Source: Vermamoeba vermiformis
Taxonomy: Eukaryota > Tubulinea > Echinamoebida
DNA: 64,000 nt
Direction: 5' to 3'
Assembly: GCA_045837725.1 (NCBI GenBank)
Contig: JBEWZL010000272.1
Location: 186,001 to 250,000, forward strand
Of the stretch, positions 11,735 to 23,274 are shown piece after piece. The position numbers and the translations under genes were made by a program. Under the pieces are notes generated by a model. That model saw only the letters and a list, made by a program, of their open reading frames with translations, searched no databases and was not told the DNA's origin. The stretch's first letter is position 1. Every line of letters starts with the position of its first letter.

Positions 11735-14700
11735 ATGGAGCTTGTGGATGACATCTGGCTCCGAATTTTTGGTCTGCTGCCAACTATCCAACGATCTAAA
11801 TGTATTTTAGTAAGTCGTGTACACTAGATATTAATTTTTGGGCCACGTATGCTCCTTATCATCGAAACGGCGTGGATCTTAATTTTTTCTGAATTTATTT
11901 ATTACACACGCTTTTCTGGCCTATACTAAAAATTTCTTAAGTGCATTCAATATTTAATTATCTAATTTTAAAATAATTTAAATAGGTCTCCAAAAAATGG
12001 CGCGATTTGTTGATGCTGCATCCAATTGTTTGGCAGACAGTCGAAGTATCCTTCGACAAACAAAATAACGCGCAGCATATTGGCCTCAAAATTGACGAGA
12101 ATCAATCTGAAACTGAAGCCGATCAGCTGGCTTCTGTGTCCCGCACAGACAACTTCTTTCAATTTTTCCACCAGATCTGCTCTTCAATAGTAGATTTAAA
12201 CTTAGAGGTAGATATGATGAGCACAAAGGAAAGCATGTCAAAAAATCTCGACGCAATCTTTCAAATCCGCTCGCTGCAACGTTTCAGATGCAAGTTCGTA
12301 AATAATGAAAAGACAATAAAGCTTGGCCCAGCAGCAGCAAGAACGTCAAAACAAGTTAATGAATATCATACCACGGCAGTACCAGCGTGCAAGGATTTGA
12401 AGATACTGAACCTCGAGTTTGCCAAAGGACTATTTATTTATCCAAAAGTGTATCAGATCCTTTTCTCGGTAAGCAAAAATTATCATGCTCCGCTTATTAT
12501 TAACGCAAAACACAGAACTTGCCTAATTTGGAAGAGTTCTATCCTGTCGCAGGAATGCCTTTTGATCCGAATCTGTTCTCTAACACCCCAAAACTCAAAC
12601 GTCTTAGTCTCTGTACTTTTGCATATGTTAGCGATGCAAAAAAGTTTATCGACGCATGTCCTAGTCTGGAATACCTAATCTTACGAGAAGAGAATGTATT
12701 GGATCAAACCGAGTTGGCTACGTTGGATCTCGTCGGCTGCAGCAAACTCAGGAAATATAAGAACACTTATATCGTCTTTGCAACCATATTTAACGATATA
12801 AGTGCGTTATTGAACGATCAACTGAACATCTTGAAGCCACTTTTCACTCCCTACACAACCTTTGATCAGCCGTACTTGACCTGCGTAGTCGCTCAGAGCA
12901 AAATGTTTCTTAGCTATGCATTGAATTTCCTGGTAAATGAAATGCATTACGATATCAACGGAAGGTACGTAAGTCTTTTTTAACGAAGGAAAACGATCTG
13001 ACTATTTTTTCAGAGACATTCCAGATTTTCATTATCGCCCTTCATTTTGCTTTTTAAACCCAGATAAAAACGTGAGTAATATTACCATTACTATAAAAAT
13101 TTAGCTAAACGCATCCAACTCTAGCGAGTGTTTCCTATTGAAGAGGCAGTTGCAGATCCAGAAAAATTAAGGGTACTGCTTGAATACGGTGCTCAAATAG
13201 AGATACCAGAGACTTCACTATTCGTTCACGCCCAAAAAATCGAATCCGCATTGATGTTGCTTGAAAAAGGAGCGGATCCTAACAGAATTATAACCATCGA
13301 TGGTCAGACATCTCCTGCTTATATTACCTTGCTTTATGCTCTCAACTGGGATGGCAAAGGTACTGTTATTATACTAATTCACCGGTTCTAATGCCAGTTT
13401 ACATCAGATCCGTACTTGGTCTTTCAAGAACTCGGCAAGCGTGGATGTGACTTTAACAAAGCAGCATGGAAATCGCCACTAAACCAAGAAGAAAGCTCAT
13501 TACTAGATGTAATGCTTATGTTTATTTAAACTGAGTGTATTAACTCTTTTGGGCAGGAACAAATTCGAACACAAAATGTTCGGGCCATTGAAGCGATGTT
13601 GGACTATGGTGCTGAATGGCGATGGACGAGACATGCTATTGAATTCGGACATAAATATCCTCAAAAGGTAATGATTTATATTAAATTTCTTGCCTATCCT
13701 AAGTATGTTCTAACGACTTTATTTTATCAGCTTGAAACGCTCTTGAATAAAGGCAAAATTGACGTTAAAGGCATGCCAATTACTCTGGCCTTGCTCTTGT
13801 GTGAAAAGAATATGGCTCCGTTACTGTTAGTACTTATTATTATACTGCTAATGTTTACTAATTACTTTTGACATCGATCAGGATCGAGTCTTTCAAAGCC
13901 AATCGAGATTACCGCAATGCAAATGGCCTAAGTCTAGCTCATTTGGTTACACTAATACCGCCATCTGGCGTTCCAAACAAACAAGTTCCTCCGCCAAAAA
14001 AGAAGTCGTTGACGAAGTTTGACCGATGGATCGAAGACACTCCCAAACCTTCTTCCTTGACAGGCTTTAGCTTTTCAAATGAGTTAAACCCCGCATTTTC
14101 GTTTACTCCTGTAACTACAAAGCCCACAGTAGACGCAAGCACGAAGAACGCTAAATCTGGATCTGGATCTGGATTCAGTTTTTCGACCTCAACGCCATCC
14201 TTCTCGTTCAATTCATCAACATTTACTTCACCCAATGCGCCACTGCCATCAGGTTTCTCATTTGGCAACAATCAATCAACGACACAACCGTTGTCTACCC
14301 CGTCTATCACGCTGCCGGATCCAGCTAACACGTTTAGTTCAAAGACGGACACACCAGCTAAGAGTGCGAGCCCAGCGTTCTCATTCACATCGTCAATACC
14401 CCCTCCCAATCATGTTGCCTCACTCAGTTTCAACACTGCTCCAACATCGAACACGAGCTCGGCCTTTTCCTTTAGTTCAAGCAGCTCTCAGCCTAGTAAC
14501 ACGCCGAACCCAACATTTTCGTTCTCAACGCCATCACCTTCGAATGCTACGCCAAACAGTTCTGCCACACCTGAGCCTCAAACCAGTGTCCCAAAGTTCT
14601 CGTTCACCTCGTCAATACCGTTGCCAAATCCGAATGCTGCCTTCTCTTTCAGCAACAACTTGCCATCAAACACTACCAGCCCGACATCTCCATTCGCATC

Positions 14701-16801
14701 GTCAATTACCCTCCCCAGTCTAAGCACTGCATTTGGCGCTCCATCAGTGCAACTGCCACCCTTGCCATCGTTCAACTTTTCATCGGACAAGACGGCTGAT
14801 AAGATGCAAGATAAAAGTGCTCCTGTCTTCTCTTTTGGAGGTATATCAGCCCTAACAAAGACTGAAGAAACGAAGAAATACGATTGGTCACGTGACTTGA
14901 CCGAAATCTTCATCAAAGAAGTGAACATCGATCTTAACGCAAAAACGAATAGAGGCGACACTCCGTTACATATTTTGATGAAAATTCAAACCGATTCATT
15001 TGTCAAATTGCTACGTGCGATTGTACTGATAGAACACGGTGCAGATCCACTTGCAAAAGTAAGTCTTTTTCGGTTTGACTTAAGTAAGATGCTAATAACT
15101 ATAGAATGATACTCAAATGTCAGTATTATCAACGGCATGTCAACACGGCGTGTGGGAGGTCGTTTTCATGTTGCTGGACAAGTACAACGCGAACATCAAT
15201 GATCGATGTACCAACGGCAATACACCACTGATGTTTGCCATTTATGGACACAAACACAACGACATTGTTCCGCAAGACGAATTCGATGTTAATTTCACAA
15301 GACTGTTGACAAAATATCCCGTCGACTTTTCGATCCGCGATGTAAGTTCAGGACTACAAACTCTAGGTGAAGTCGTATTAAATTGTTTCCTTATTAGGAG
15401 TACGGTCGATCATTGATACATCTACTTGCAAGCCTGGGTGAAAAGGAACTGCTAACTCCTTATTTGGACAAGATGGATGTCAACGCGAGGTTCGTACTGG
15501 AAAGACAATTTGACGTGTGACACTTTGACACTTACGAAATTATTTGGCTTTTTGAAGTGCTCAATTGGCGTTTAAAATGACTTGTTTGACACTTTTGACA
15601 CTTTGACAGGGACGTTTCAGGCTTCACGCCACTTCACTACGCAATCATGTTCGGCAATGACCATCTGATCGAACCACTGATAAAGTGTGGAGCAGATGTG
15701 AATGCACAAACAATATCACTCAAACTCACACGTAAGCTGATCCAGTTCTCAGGTGTTTCTGACTTATTTTCTTTTCAGCCCTGATGCTACTATTGCACAT
15801 CACAAATCCCAACTCGCCGTACAAGTGCTACTTGCACCACTACGCGACTGCATTCTTCGGCTCGTTCAGTGGCATGACCTCAATCAAAAGTGGAGCTCGT
15901 GTAGATCAACCAAACGTGTCACGTGCTCGCCCATTCACGTAAGTGTACTTAATGTTATTGACATTGATACATTGAGCTAAATGCACCTTCAGCACACGAT
16001 TGAGAAACGTTCCTGAGACGATTGAACTGTTGCGCTCAAAGTCAGATCTAAGTTTGACTGATCGATTCGACAACTCCGTTCAGCAACTCGTAAGTAAAAT
16101 AATTAATATTTGTCGTTTTCTATTCACTAAATTGACCTTATAGCTTGATAATCGACTCGCTAAATCAACACCGAATCTCATTAACGACGACGGGGATCAT
16201 TCGTTCATGAAGTTCCTGAAAAAGGTTTGTGCAATATAATATGCTTTATGTAATTGCCTTATTAAACTAATGTCTCTGTAGCTGTTCCAAAACACTCACG
16301 AAACTGACGGAGATTGGCTGGCCATGCTCGAAGAATATCTTGCGAAGAAAGGTATACATAACGTCGTTTCATTTCACAAGCATCGAATTAACTCGTTTTT
16401 TCGTTCAGACGACACTATTATTCACGCACGTGATGCACACGGCAACACACCACTTCACATTGCGTGCCAGTTCTTTCACATGGGTGTTGCTGACTCGATG
16501 TTTGCGTGCCTGGAAGATGAACACCAATCAGCTCCGTATTGTCTTGTTGCATTCATGCTCTTGGAACGTAAGTGATTGGTCTCATAGTGATCGCTTTACT
16601 CACTATCACTACGTGCTAAATAATTGTTTTTTTTCAGATGGAGCAGATCCAACACTGAAAAACAACAAAGGTGAAACACCACTCGACTACGTTCCTAATC
16701 TGAAAGAACTATCGATGAAGATGTACGAACGAGCATTAAAGGATACCAAAGAGATGATTGAACGTAACCTGAAATGCAGATCCAGTTTTATGTTAAACTA
16801 A
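11735..16801 (+). CDS. F-box / ankyrin / FG-repeat protein, array member C
   Basis: Exon 1 (11735-11809) and exon 2 (from 11986) encode a clear F-box: MELVDDIWLRIFGLLP then VSKKWRDLLMLHPIVW. Exon 3 (12516-12964) holds the leucine-rich region (NLPNLEEFY) ending in YDINGR. Ankyrin-like repeats follow (LLEYGAQIEIPE, LLEKGADPNR, MLDYGAEWRW). Exon 13882-15058 encodes about 390 residues, mostly Ser/Pro/Thr/Asn-rich sequence with roughly a dozen FxF/FG motifs (FSFS, FSFN, FSFG, FSFT, AFG, FNFS). More ankyrin repeats follow (NGNTPLMFAIYGHKHN, GFTPLHYAIMFGN, HGNTPLHIACQFF), ending at TAA 16799-16801. The frame is open throughout, making this the best reference copy of the family. I infer an SCF substrate adaptor with a nucleoporin-like disordered segment; no substrate can be named. 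Confidence 0.82.
15515..15940 (+). repeat. Near-identical segment shared by members B and C (copy 2)
   Basis: Partner of 10280-10735. A further shared block, with an identical start of the intron (taagtgattggtctcatag), links about 11170-11460 with 16408-16695 at the 3' ends of members B and C. Confidence 0.75.
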
Positions 16802-16961
16802 TAAACATAATTGGTATTTATCCCGACGGGAAAAACGCTTCGGACCTCTTTCGAAAAATCCGAATTTTAATTTTCCGGATCTATTTTTAGGTGATTATTT
16901 TTAGCTTTGTGTCACAGATTGATGCGAGATTAATTTAATTTAAATTGAAAGAGAATACAAC

Positions 16962-17920
16962 ATGAGCCAAGAGTGGAGCGAAGCAGCACATTATTATGAT
17001 TATTTTGGTCAGTTCACTAAGCAATTTGCTGTGCGAACGGTGGATCTGGTCGAAAATGAAATTGAAAAGGAGCGATTTACTGGCCAAATTAATATCCTAG
17101 ACGTTGCTTGTGGCACTGGCAACGTGTCTTTAGCATTTTTAAAGCGAATGCCGCAAAAAGTAAATGTTTTGGCCGTCGATCTGTCAGAACAAATGGTGAA
17201 TATTGCCGAGCAAAAAATTCTGGCTTTAAATGCAGCCAATGCCTCGACTAAAGTTATGGACGGTCAAGTATGATATAATTGTATTTTTATTTAATTTATT
17301 TATCGATTTTCTTGCAGGCTCTTTCCCTTGACAGCGATAGTTTTGATGTATGCACGAATCTGTTCAGCATAATGTACTTTCCCGATCGAGCAAAGGGCTT
17401 CCAGTATGTACTTATACTTCCGATAATTCTCATAATTAATGTAATTAGTGAAATGTTTCGGGTACTGAAACCAGAAGGAATGGTGATCTTGGGTACATGG
17501 CACGCAATCCAAACAGTAGATATTGGCCGAGCTATAGCAAAATTTTATAATGCATCTCATAATCCAGATTTGGACCGAGTTCTTGCGCTTGCGGATCGAA
17601 GTTTAATTACGAAGGTAAATTTCAAATTCCGATTTAATTGATCCGCCGAGAAACTCAAATTCACCTTTCTATTTTAGGAAATGACCGACGCTGGATTCCG
17701 AGATATTGTCATCGAAAGAACAATTGTCTATTGGGTTATCAACGATAAATCCGTTTTTGAGAAGGTGATCGTGCATACGCCACTCTTTTCGCACGAACAC
17801 GATAGAGAAAAGTTAGCCAAGGATATGCCTGATATATTAGAGACCGTAATACCAAACTATAAGACCATTTCGACGTTCCAATTGAAATGTGTGGCAAACA
17901 TGGCTTATGGATTTAAATAA
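16962..17920 (+). CDS. SAM-dependent methyltransferase (class I, UbiE/COQ5-like fold)
   Basis: Four exons (16962-17267, 17318-17403, 17449-17614, 17678-17920) give 266 residues. Motif I is ILDVACGTGNVS (residues about 45-56), the SAM-binding loop. Motif II/acidic loop is NVLAVDLSEQMVNIA, and the post-II segment (LDSDSFDVCTNLFSIMYFPD) and motif III (EMFRVLKPEGMVIL) follow in the right order. The N-terminus WSEAAHYYDYFGQFTKQFA resembles small-molecule methyltransferases of the UbiE/arsenite/juvenile-hormone groups. The substrate cannot be told. The gene starts about 160 bp after the F-box array and is followed by a convergent gene. Confidence 0.88.
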
Positions 17921-18066
17921 AAGTCTCGGGACAGCTCCGATCACTTGTAACATTAAAATAAACACTCCTTTTTGTATATTGAAATACTATAATTACATGT
18001 TTTATCGTCTAATAACAAAATTCCAATGCAATACTTAAACTGCGTTGGGATCCAATAAATAAAATT

Positions 18067-20497
18067 TTAAAATGAAACTCCAACAGGCACGCTAACGGCA
18101 GCATTTTGAATATTCTCGATGTTTTCGTTATTAGCAGCAACCTTTTGTTTCTTGGCAGCAGGCTCTGAAGCAGATGCGTCTTCGAGCTTTCGTTTCTTAA
18201 TCAAGGTAGCAATGCTAGGCTTAGTAGTTGGTCTAGCGACAGCCAAAGGTGCTTTAGCGGCTGTCGTAGAAGTAGACTTGGTAATAGCAGGCTTAGTAGT
18301 AGCAGTGGTTGAAGTCTTTGTAACGGATGTGGATGTTGCGGCAGGCTTGGTGACAACAGTGGTAGGCTTAGGAATTAATGACTGTCGAGGAGCAGCTGCT
18401 TTAGTAGTTGCAACCTTAGGTGCTTCAGGCTTAGCTTCAACCTTGGGTGCTTCAACTTTTTCGGATGTGGTTTCAGTCTTAGTTGCGGGTTCAGCTGGTT
18501 TGCTCTCTGCTTGAGCGGCCTTAGCAGCAGCCTGTTGCTTCAACGAGGCAGCAGTTATAGGCTTAACAATGTTTGACTTGGCGGGCAAACCAGATGCGAT
18601 CTTTGACACGGCATTAGTAGGCTTGGTAACCGTTGATGGACGAGAAGGAACCAATGACTGTCTTGAAACAGGCTTAGTAATCATTGAAGGACGGCTAGCA
18701 ACAGGCTTTGTGACTGTCTTGGTAGCGGATGTAGCAGCAGATGTGGGGAGCAAACTGCGTCGGGAGTCGATCTTGCTTTGAGCAACAACAGGCTTAGTAA
18801 CAGTTGAAGCAACACGTGATGAAGCAGTAGCAATTGAAGCACGAGGCTTGGCTTGAGTGGCAGATCCAGCGTCCTTAATGTTGCTCAAGTTCTTCGTTCC
18901 AAGAACGTAGTCACCATTACTAGCGGTAGATGCCTTAGTAGCAGCAGTAGTAGTCTTGGTCACACCAGTCTTGCTTTGAGTCTTAACAGCAGGGTTTAGC
19001 AGTGTTTGAAACCTTCGCGTTATTCACTGCAGCGGATGCGGCAGATGTGAAGGAAGATTTGACCGCAGAAAAGCCAAACTTGGATTGAACACCGCGAGAA
19101 GTGCCTGAAGGTGTAGCTGGAACAACCTTTTCGACTTTAGGATTGAATTCGAAGCCAGTTTGACCAGGAGCAAGTTTAACTTCTTCCTTCGGCTTGACCA
19201 GATGGGCTACAAACTCATCAAAAGTTTCAGGAATAGGCTTGCCTCGATTAAGCATAGAAGGCGCCTTACTATAAGAGAAGAGTTTAGACTAAAGAAGCTT
19301 ATTCAAGATCAGATCGAGCCAACTTACGAAATGAGCTGTTGTTGCTGGATGCGTTCCTTCTTGCGCTCGAGGAACTTGTCAATGTCTTCCTCGTTAAGAG
19401 GAATTTCGTTGGCCTCAGCAGAAGCTTCAATCTCGCTCCAAGTCAATGAAGATTTCTTCTTGGGCGTATCAATCGAACTAGTAATAAGCAACGATTAGCT
19501 TCAAATACTATTATACTTATATATAATATGTCATGTACGTACTCGTCAATCTTAGGCAATTCGGTGGGCTTAGTGGTGCGCTTGATAACGGAAATCTTGT
19601 CGACAACCATTTCAAGAGCCTTTCGTTTCTCGCCAAGAATAGCACTACGAAGGATGTTAATATAATGTAAACATGTCATGAATCAACTATTAAATTAAAT
19701 GATTCACAAGATTCGAAACGGCTATAAGAAGGATTTGCTTACATCTTTTTGTTCTTTGACTTTTGTTCGTGGTTCTTTCTAATACCATCGACTCTCTTCT
19801 TAGTACGAGGAGTCATCGGTGCCTTAGCAGCGGGTTGCATTTCAGAATAGGGAAGTAAAATGGGAGCATTAGGATCTGTTTCAGTTTTTCTGAAATATGC
19901 AACCATGTTAGAACGACCTCGATCCTTGTTAACATCATTAACTTACACCTCGTATGGTGGGAACTCGATCTTAGGCACGGGTGCTTGATTGACTTCGATA
20001 GGAGCCTCAGTAACGGTAGACTCGATCTCCATCTTGCTTTCCGATCGTTCTTCAGATTTTTGTTCCTCGACTTCAGAAGCAGGCTCCGATTCCATAACGC
20101 TAGTCTCTTCCTTGCGTTCCTCGACGGCGCTCTCTTCTTCCTTCTGTTCAGGAACGATGTCCATTGTTTCAACTTCAGATTCTGCCGCAGATTCAGCAAC
20201 AGATTCAGAGACAGAAGAAGGCTCAATCTGCGAACTCTCTTCAACCTCTGATTTATCCTCATCTTTCGATTCTTCTTTGGCACCGGTCAAATGCTCTTCA
20301 TGATATTTACGAAGCTTCTCCTTCATTTTATCGGTCTAAAACCGCAAAATATATCAGTAAATAATTCAAAATTGTCTTGAAATATTATTATTAATTACCT
20401 TTAAGTTGGCTCTGATGCCAAACTTCTTGCAAAGAGCTTGAATGTCGGATCTCGACATGTTCTCGAGCTCATCCACATTAAAATACAAATCCTCCAT
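18067..20497 (-). CDS. NUSAP1: NuSAP-like SAP-domain, microtubule/DNA-associated protein
   Basis: The start ATG is at 20497 and the stop TAA at 18067-18069. The N-terminus (SRSDIQALCKKFGIRANLK) is a SAP-type DNA-binding motif like that of NuSAP (YSDLQNLAKSLGLRANL in the animal protein as I remember it). An acidic Glu/Ser stretch follows, then TPRTKKRVDGIRKNHEQ. Next is EEDIDKFLERKKERIQQ, very close to the conserved ESIDQYIERKKKH of NuSAP, then KPIPETFDEFV. The C-terminal 300 residues are a basic Thr/Ala/Lys/Pro-rich tail with repeated KPxxxRxSL units, ending near a bipartite nuclear signal (KKRKLE...KKQK). NuSAP bundles spindle microtubules near chromatin. There is a one-base frame discontinuity near 18998-19003. 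The gene is divergent from Sec61 beta with a likely shared promoter. Confidence 0.65.
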
Positions 20498-20588
20498 GAT
20501 ACTTACAAAATATATACAAGACGCGTGGCGTATACAACAAATAACGAATGAAATGACGAGAAAACATTCAAATCTATTTAAAACTTGG

Positions 20589-20600
20589 TTGGCGCGAAAA
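20589..20600. promoter_or_regulatory. E2F/DP-like site in a bidirectional promoter
   Basis: The sequence ttggcgcgaaaa matches the E2F/DP consensus (TTTSSCGC and its reverse). It lies in the 213-bp gap between the NuSAP-like gene (start 20497, -) and Sec61 beta (start 20711, +), about 90 bp upstream of the former. E2F control would fit a mitotic protein. This is a motif match only. Confidence 0.4.
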
Positions 20601-20710
20601 GAAACGGTCAAATAAGAAATCTCGTGCTCGTTGACCAAACGTTGACCGAAAGGAAAATACTCAAGCCAAGCTCTTGCCTGTCGTTCTACTAACTACACAA
20701 ATAATACACA

Positions 20711-21189
20711 ATGGTACGTGATCAAAATTAAGCACGAATGACGCAAGATACAACGCAAAAATTTTTCCGTTTGACTCGATTCAGATGACGAGGCTAACTT
20801 TATCATTGCAATTAGAGCGGACGAGCTATTACTAAAAAGGTTGCCACTGGTGGTGCTACTGCTGGTTTGGGCGATGGTTTCTTGCGATTCAACGTCGGAG
20901 ACTCTGCTGGATTGAAGGTGTAAGTAAATTTTGATTTTTTAATTCAAAAAATTGAAATTAAAAATTGATGACATGTCTTCATTGCTTGTCTTAGCACTAT
21001 TTAATTATGGGCAATATTTTATGAATTATTAGCACGAGTACAAGCGAAATTAGAAAAAAAAAATATCTCGTGCAATGATTTTGACCTTACTTATATTTTA
21101 GCGGACCCACCGTCGTTTTGGGTATGAGCTTGGCCTTTATGGCTTTTGTTGCCGTTTTACACATTGTTGGCAAGGTTTACCGAGGATAA
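20711..21189 (+). CDS. SEC61B: Sec61 translocon beta subunit
   Basis: Three coding exons: 20711-20713 (the ATG alone), 20816-20919 and 21102-21189, ending in TAA; 64 residues. The order is typical of Sec61 beta: a small basic/Gly-rich cytosolic part (SGRAITKKVATGGATAGLGDGFLRF), the conserved VGPTVVLGMS and one C-terminal transmembrane helix (LAFMAFVAVLHIVG) with a short luminal tail. It is a tail-anchored ER membrane subunit of the protein-conducting channel. At 64 residues it is shorter than the animal protein (96), the loss being in the N-terminal disordered part. An intron directly after the ATG separates the start codon from the rest. Confidence 0.9.
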
Positions 21190-21349
21190 GCTTGCAACTA
21201 CCTGTACATGCTCAATAAATAGCTTTATCAAAGCTTGAGCAAGAAACAATAGAATAGCGCACAAGATGATAACAACGAAGAACGCAAAGCTCAGTCCAGC
21301 ATTTTCGTACTGGTCGGGCTCTCGTTTTTCGCGACCGTCGGACAACAAC

Positions 21350-21423
21350 GGCCGTTTAGCTCAGTTGGTTAGAGCATCGTGCTAATAACGCGAGGGTCCC
21401 AGGTTCGATCCCTGGAATGGCCA
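21350..21423 (+). tRNA. tRNA-Ile (anticodon AAU)
   Basis: A complete cloverleaf of 74 nt can be folded. The acceptor stem GGCCGTT pairs with AATGGCC and the discriminator is A. The D arm is GCTC...GAGC (box A TAGCTCAGTTGG). The anticodon stem TCGTG/CGCGA has loop CTAATAA (AAT at 21384-21386). The T arm is CCAGG-TTCGATC-CCTGG (box B GGTTCGATCCC). There is no intron, and CCA is not encoded beyond the discriminator. Confidence 0.96.
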
Positions 21424-21424
21424 A

Positions 21425-21433
21425 TTTTTTTTT
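21425..21433 (+). terminator. RNA polymerase III terminator
   Basis: A run of nine T residues begins two bases after the tRNA discriminator base, as expected for Pol III termination. Confidence 0.85.
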
Positions 21434-21576
21434 CCTTTTGCATTTGCTCTTGCTTACGAGGAAAGAGATTGAATACCACCAATATAGGTTGGTTGACTAC
21501 CACTACGATATGCATTCATTCGTAGACCATCTCGCCGGATCTGGATCACAGCGATAGAAAAACTTTACACTGTTTA

Positions 21577-23060
21577 TTAATTGTCGACTTCAAGAACTTG
21601 CTGAGGGTTGAGTCCTAAATACAATTCAGCTTCTTCGTGCATAGCAATAGCGCCGAGCCAAGCGTAAGTGTTAACCAGTTCAGCGGTGAAGTTGAGTTGG
21701 GTTTGGACGGTGGAAAGACCTTCGCTTTCAGCTTGCAACAAGTGAGCAGTAGCGGTGGCTGTGGCTTGTTGGATTTGCAAGTATTTCGCTGCTTCGGCCT
21801 TGGCGTTAATAACTAGACGAATGAAAAGTTAGCGATCCGCAGAGTTGCGCGATCCAGTTGTGAAACAGATTCTCATAATTGCATCGTATTGATATGCATG
21901 TACTTACCAGTGATGTTACCAGCGTTCTCGCAATTAATGACTTGCGTAGTAGCATTGACTACGGCAGTGTTGTACTCGTATTGAGCCTTGATGATGCCTT
22001 GTTCAGCGACGATAGTATCTGTTCAATAAGCACGAGTTAATATAAATTCATAGTAGCCGAGAGGTACGTTTGAACGAATAAGGTGCGAGACCTAAAGTAG
22101 TTATGCATACCTTGAATAGCGTCTTCGAATTGTGCAGGCAACTTAACGCTGTGCAATTGGAAGTACTCGACAGTGGAGTGCAAGTTGCTGGCAAACAAGC
22201 CTTGAAGACCCTTCAATATGTCCGAGGCTATAGTAAAAGTTATTAGAAACTATTCGGTTCATCGCGCTACGGATCGAGTTCCGGATTCGTAACAGAAGTT
22301 GTCTTTAGGCCTGAAATGCTTAACTTACCAACATCAGATTGGTTGTTGAAGAACTGATAAGCAGTAAAGTTGGTGCACAACTGGCCAATCTTGCTGCGAG
22401 CTACATCGAGATAGACATCCAAGTAGTTCTCACCGAAAGACATGTAGAGGTCAAACAATTGATCGGGAGTAAGCTTATATTGGAAACTAATAGTAAGAAA
22501 TGAGTATACGAACAATAGAACGATAAAGCGCGTCGTCTCGTGGATGGATCGTAATCGACCAAGCGCCTTTATGACCGAACATTCGAATCTAACAAGGTAG
22601 GCTATAAAGAATATTGTACTAACCTTAATCCTAAGCTGACCGGTAAACCGTCCGACGAGAAGGCCTGAACGAACTTATCGCTAGATTCGAACTCGATCGT
22701 TTGCAACATGCGCGGGTATTTAATAAATGAATGGCCTAAACCCAAGAAATAAAGGCCGCTAGTATAGACTTTAGTGTCGACTTGTTTGTTATTGTTGTTG
22801 TAATCCAGGCCGTATCTGTTTTAAAAAAATCAGTAAATTACTGATCGTAATATTGGAGGTATTACTATGATATTTTGATCGTTTAGAGCGTATTAATTGT
22901 TAATTTTGGAATTCCGTTACTACACCGAAGTTTTTAAATTCTAAACTGCTTACTCTGTGGCGTCTAGCGAGCTGAAACTAACGCTGAATAATACTATAGA
23001 GGGTACTAATACGAAGATGACGAAGGCACCTCCGACAATAAGATTTCTGCGTTTACCCAT
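21577..23060 (-). CDS. SPFH/Band 7 domain membrane protein
   Basis: The start ATG at 23060 opens MGKRRNLIVGGAF, leading into one N-terminal membrane helix (LIVGGAFVIFVLVPSIVLF), then a Band 7 domain: YGLDYN, VYTSGLYFLGLGHSFIKYPR, SSDGLPVSLGL, FQYKLTPDQLFDLYMSFG, STVEYFQLHSVKLPAQFEDAI. A helical Ala/Gln/Glu-rich tail (KAEAAKYLQIQQATATATAH) follows, as in stomatin/flotillin-type proteins. The stop TAA is at 21577-21579, with about seven exons. SPFH proteins oligomerise on membranes and organise lipid domains or proteases. It is clearly paralogous to the divergently transcribed neighbour at 23275, with only 214 bp between the starts. Confidence 0.85.
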
Positions 23061-23274
23061 CGTTAAATATCAGATCCTTTCCAACGAATCCACTTCTTGC
23101 CTTTTCTTTTGATAAATGAGAAGATGAATATGACTTCTCTTTTTACGGCTAATATAATAAGACCACAAAAAGAGTTCTTTGGCAAGTTCTAGAAAACGAA
23201 AAACGGAAACGAAAAAGTAGAATTGCAGATTCGCGCTTGGTTCTTATTTTCTCGACCGATTTGTATTTATTTAC
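23061..23274. promoter_or_regulatory. Shared promoter region of the two Band 7 genes
   Basis: The 214-bp gap separates two divergent start codons. It contains a palindromic ttctagaa at 23187-23194 with GTTCT upstream, which could be part of a heat-shock element, and an A-rich purine tract. No TATA box is certain. Confidence 0.35.

Noticed and set aside
15389-15398. ccttattagg as another regulatory CArG site, with cctaattagg at 39633 and coding matches at 7788 and 12522.
   Set aside because: The first two coincide with, or could be, splice acceptors (TTTCCTNATTAG then exon) and the last two encode the conserved PNLE residues, so other constraints explain them.
18119-18781. Plus-strand open frames opposite the NuSAP-like tail.
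   Set aside because: They are shadows of the Lys/Thr/Ala/Pro-rich repeats on the - strand.
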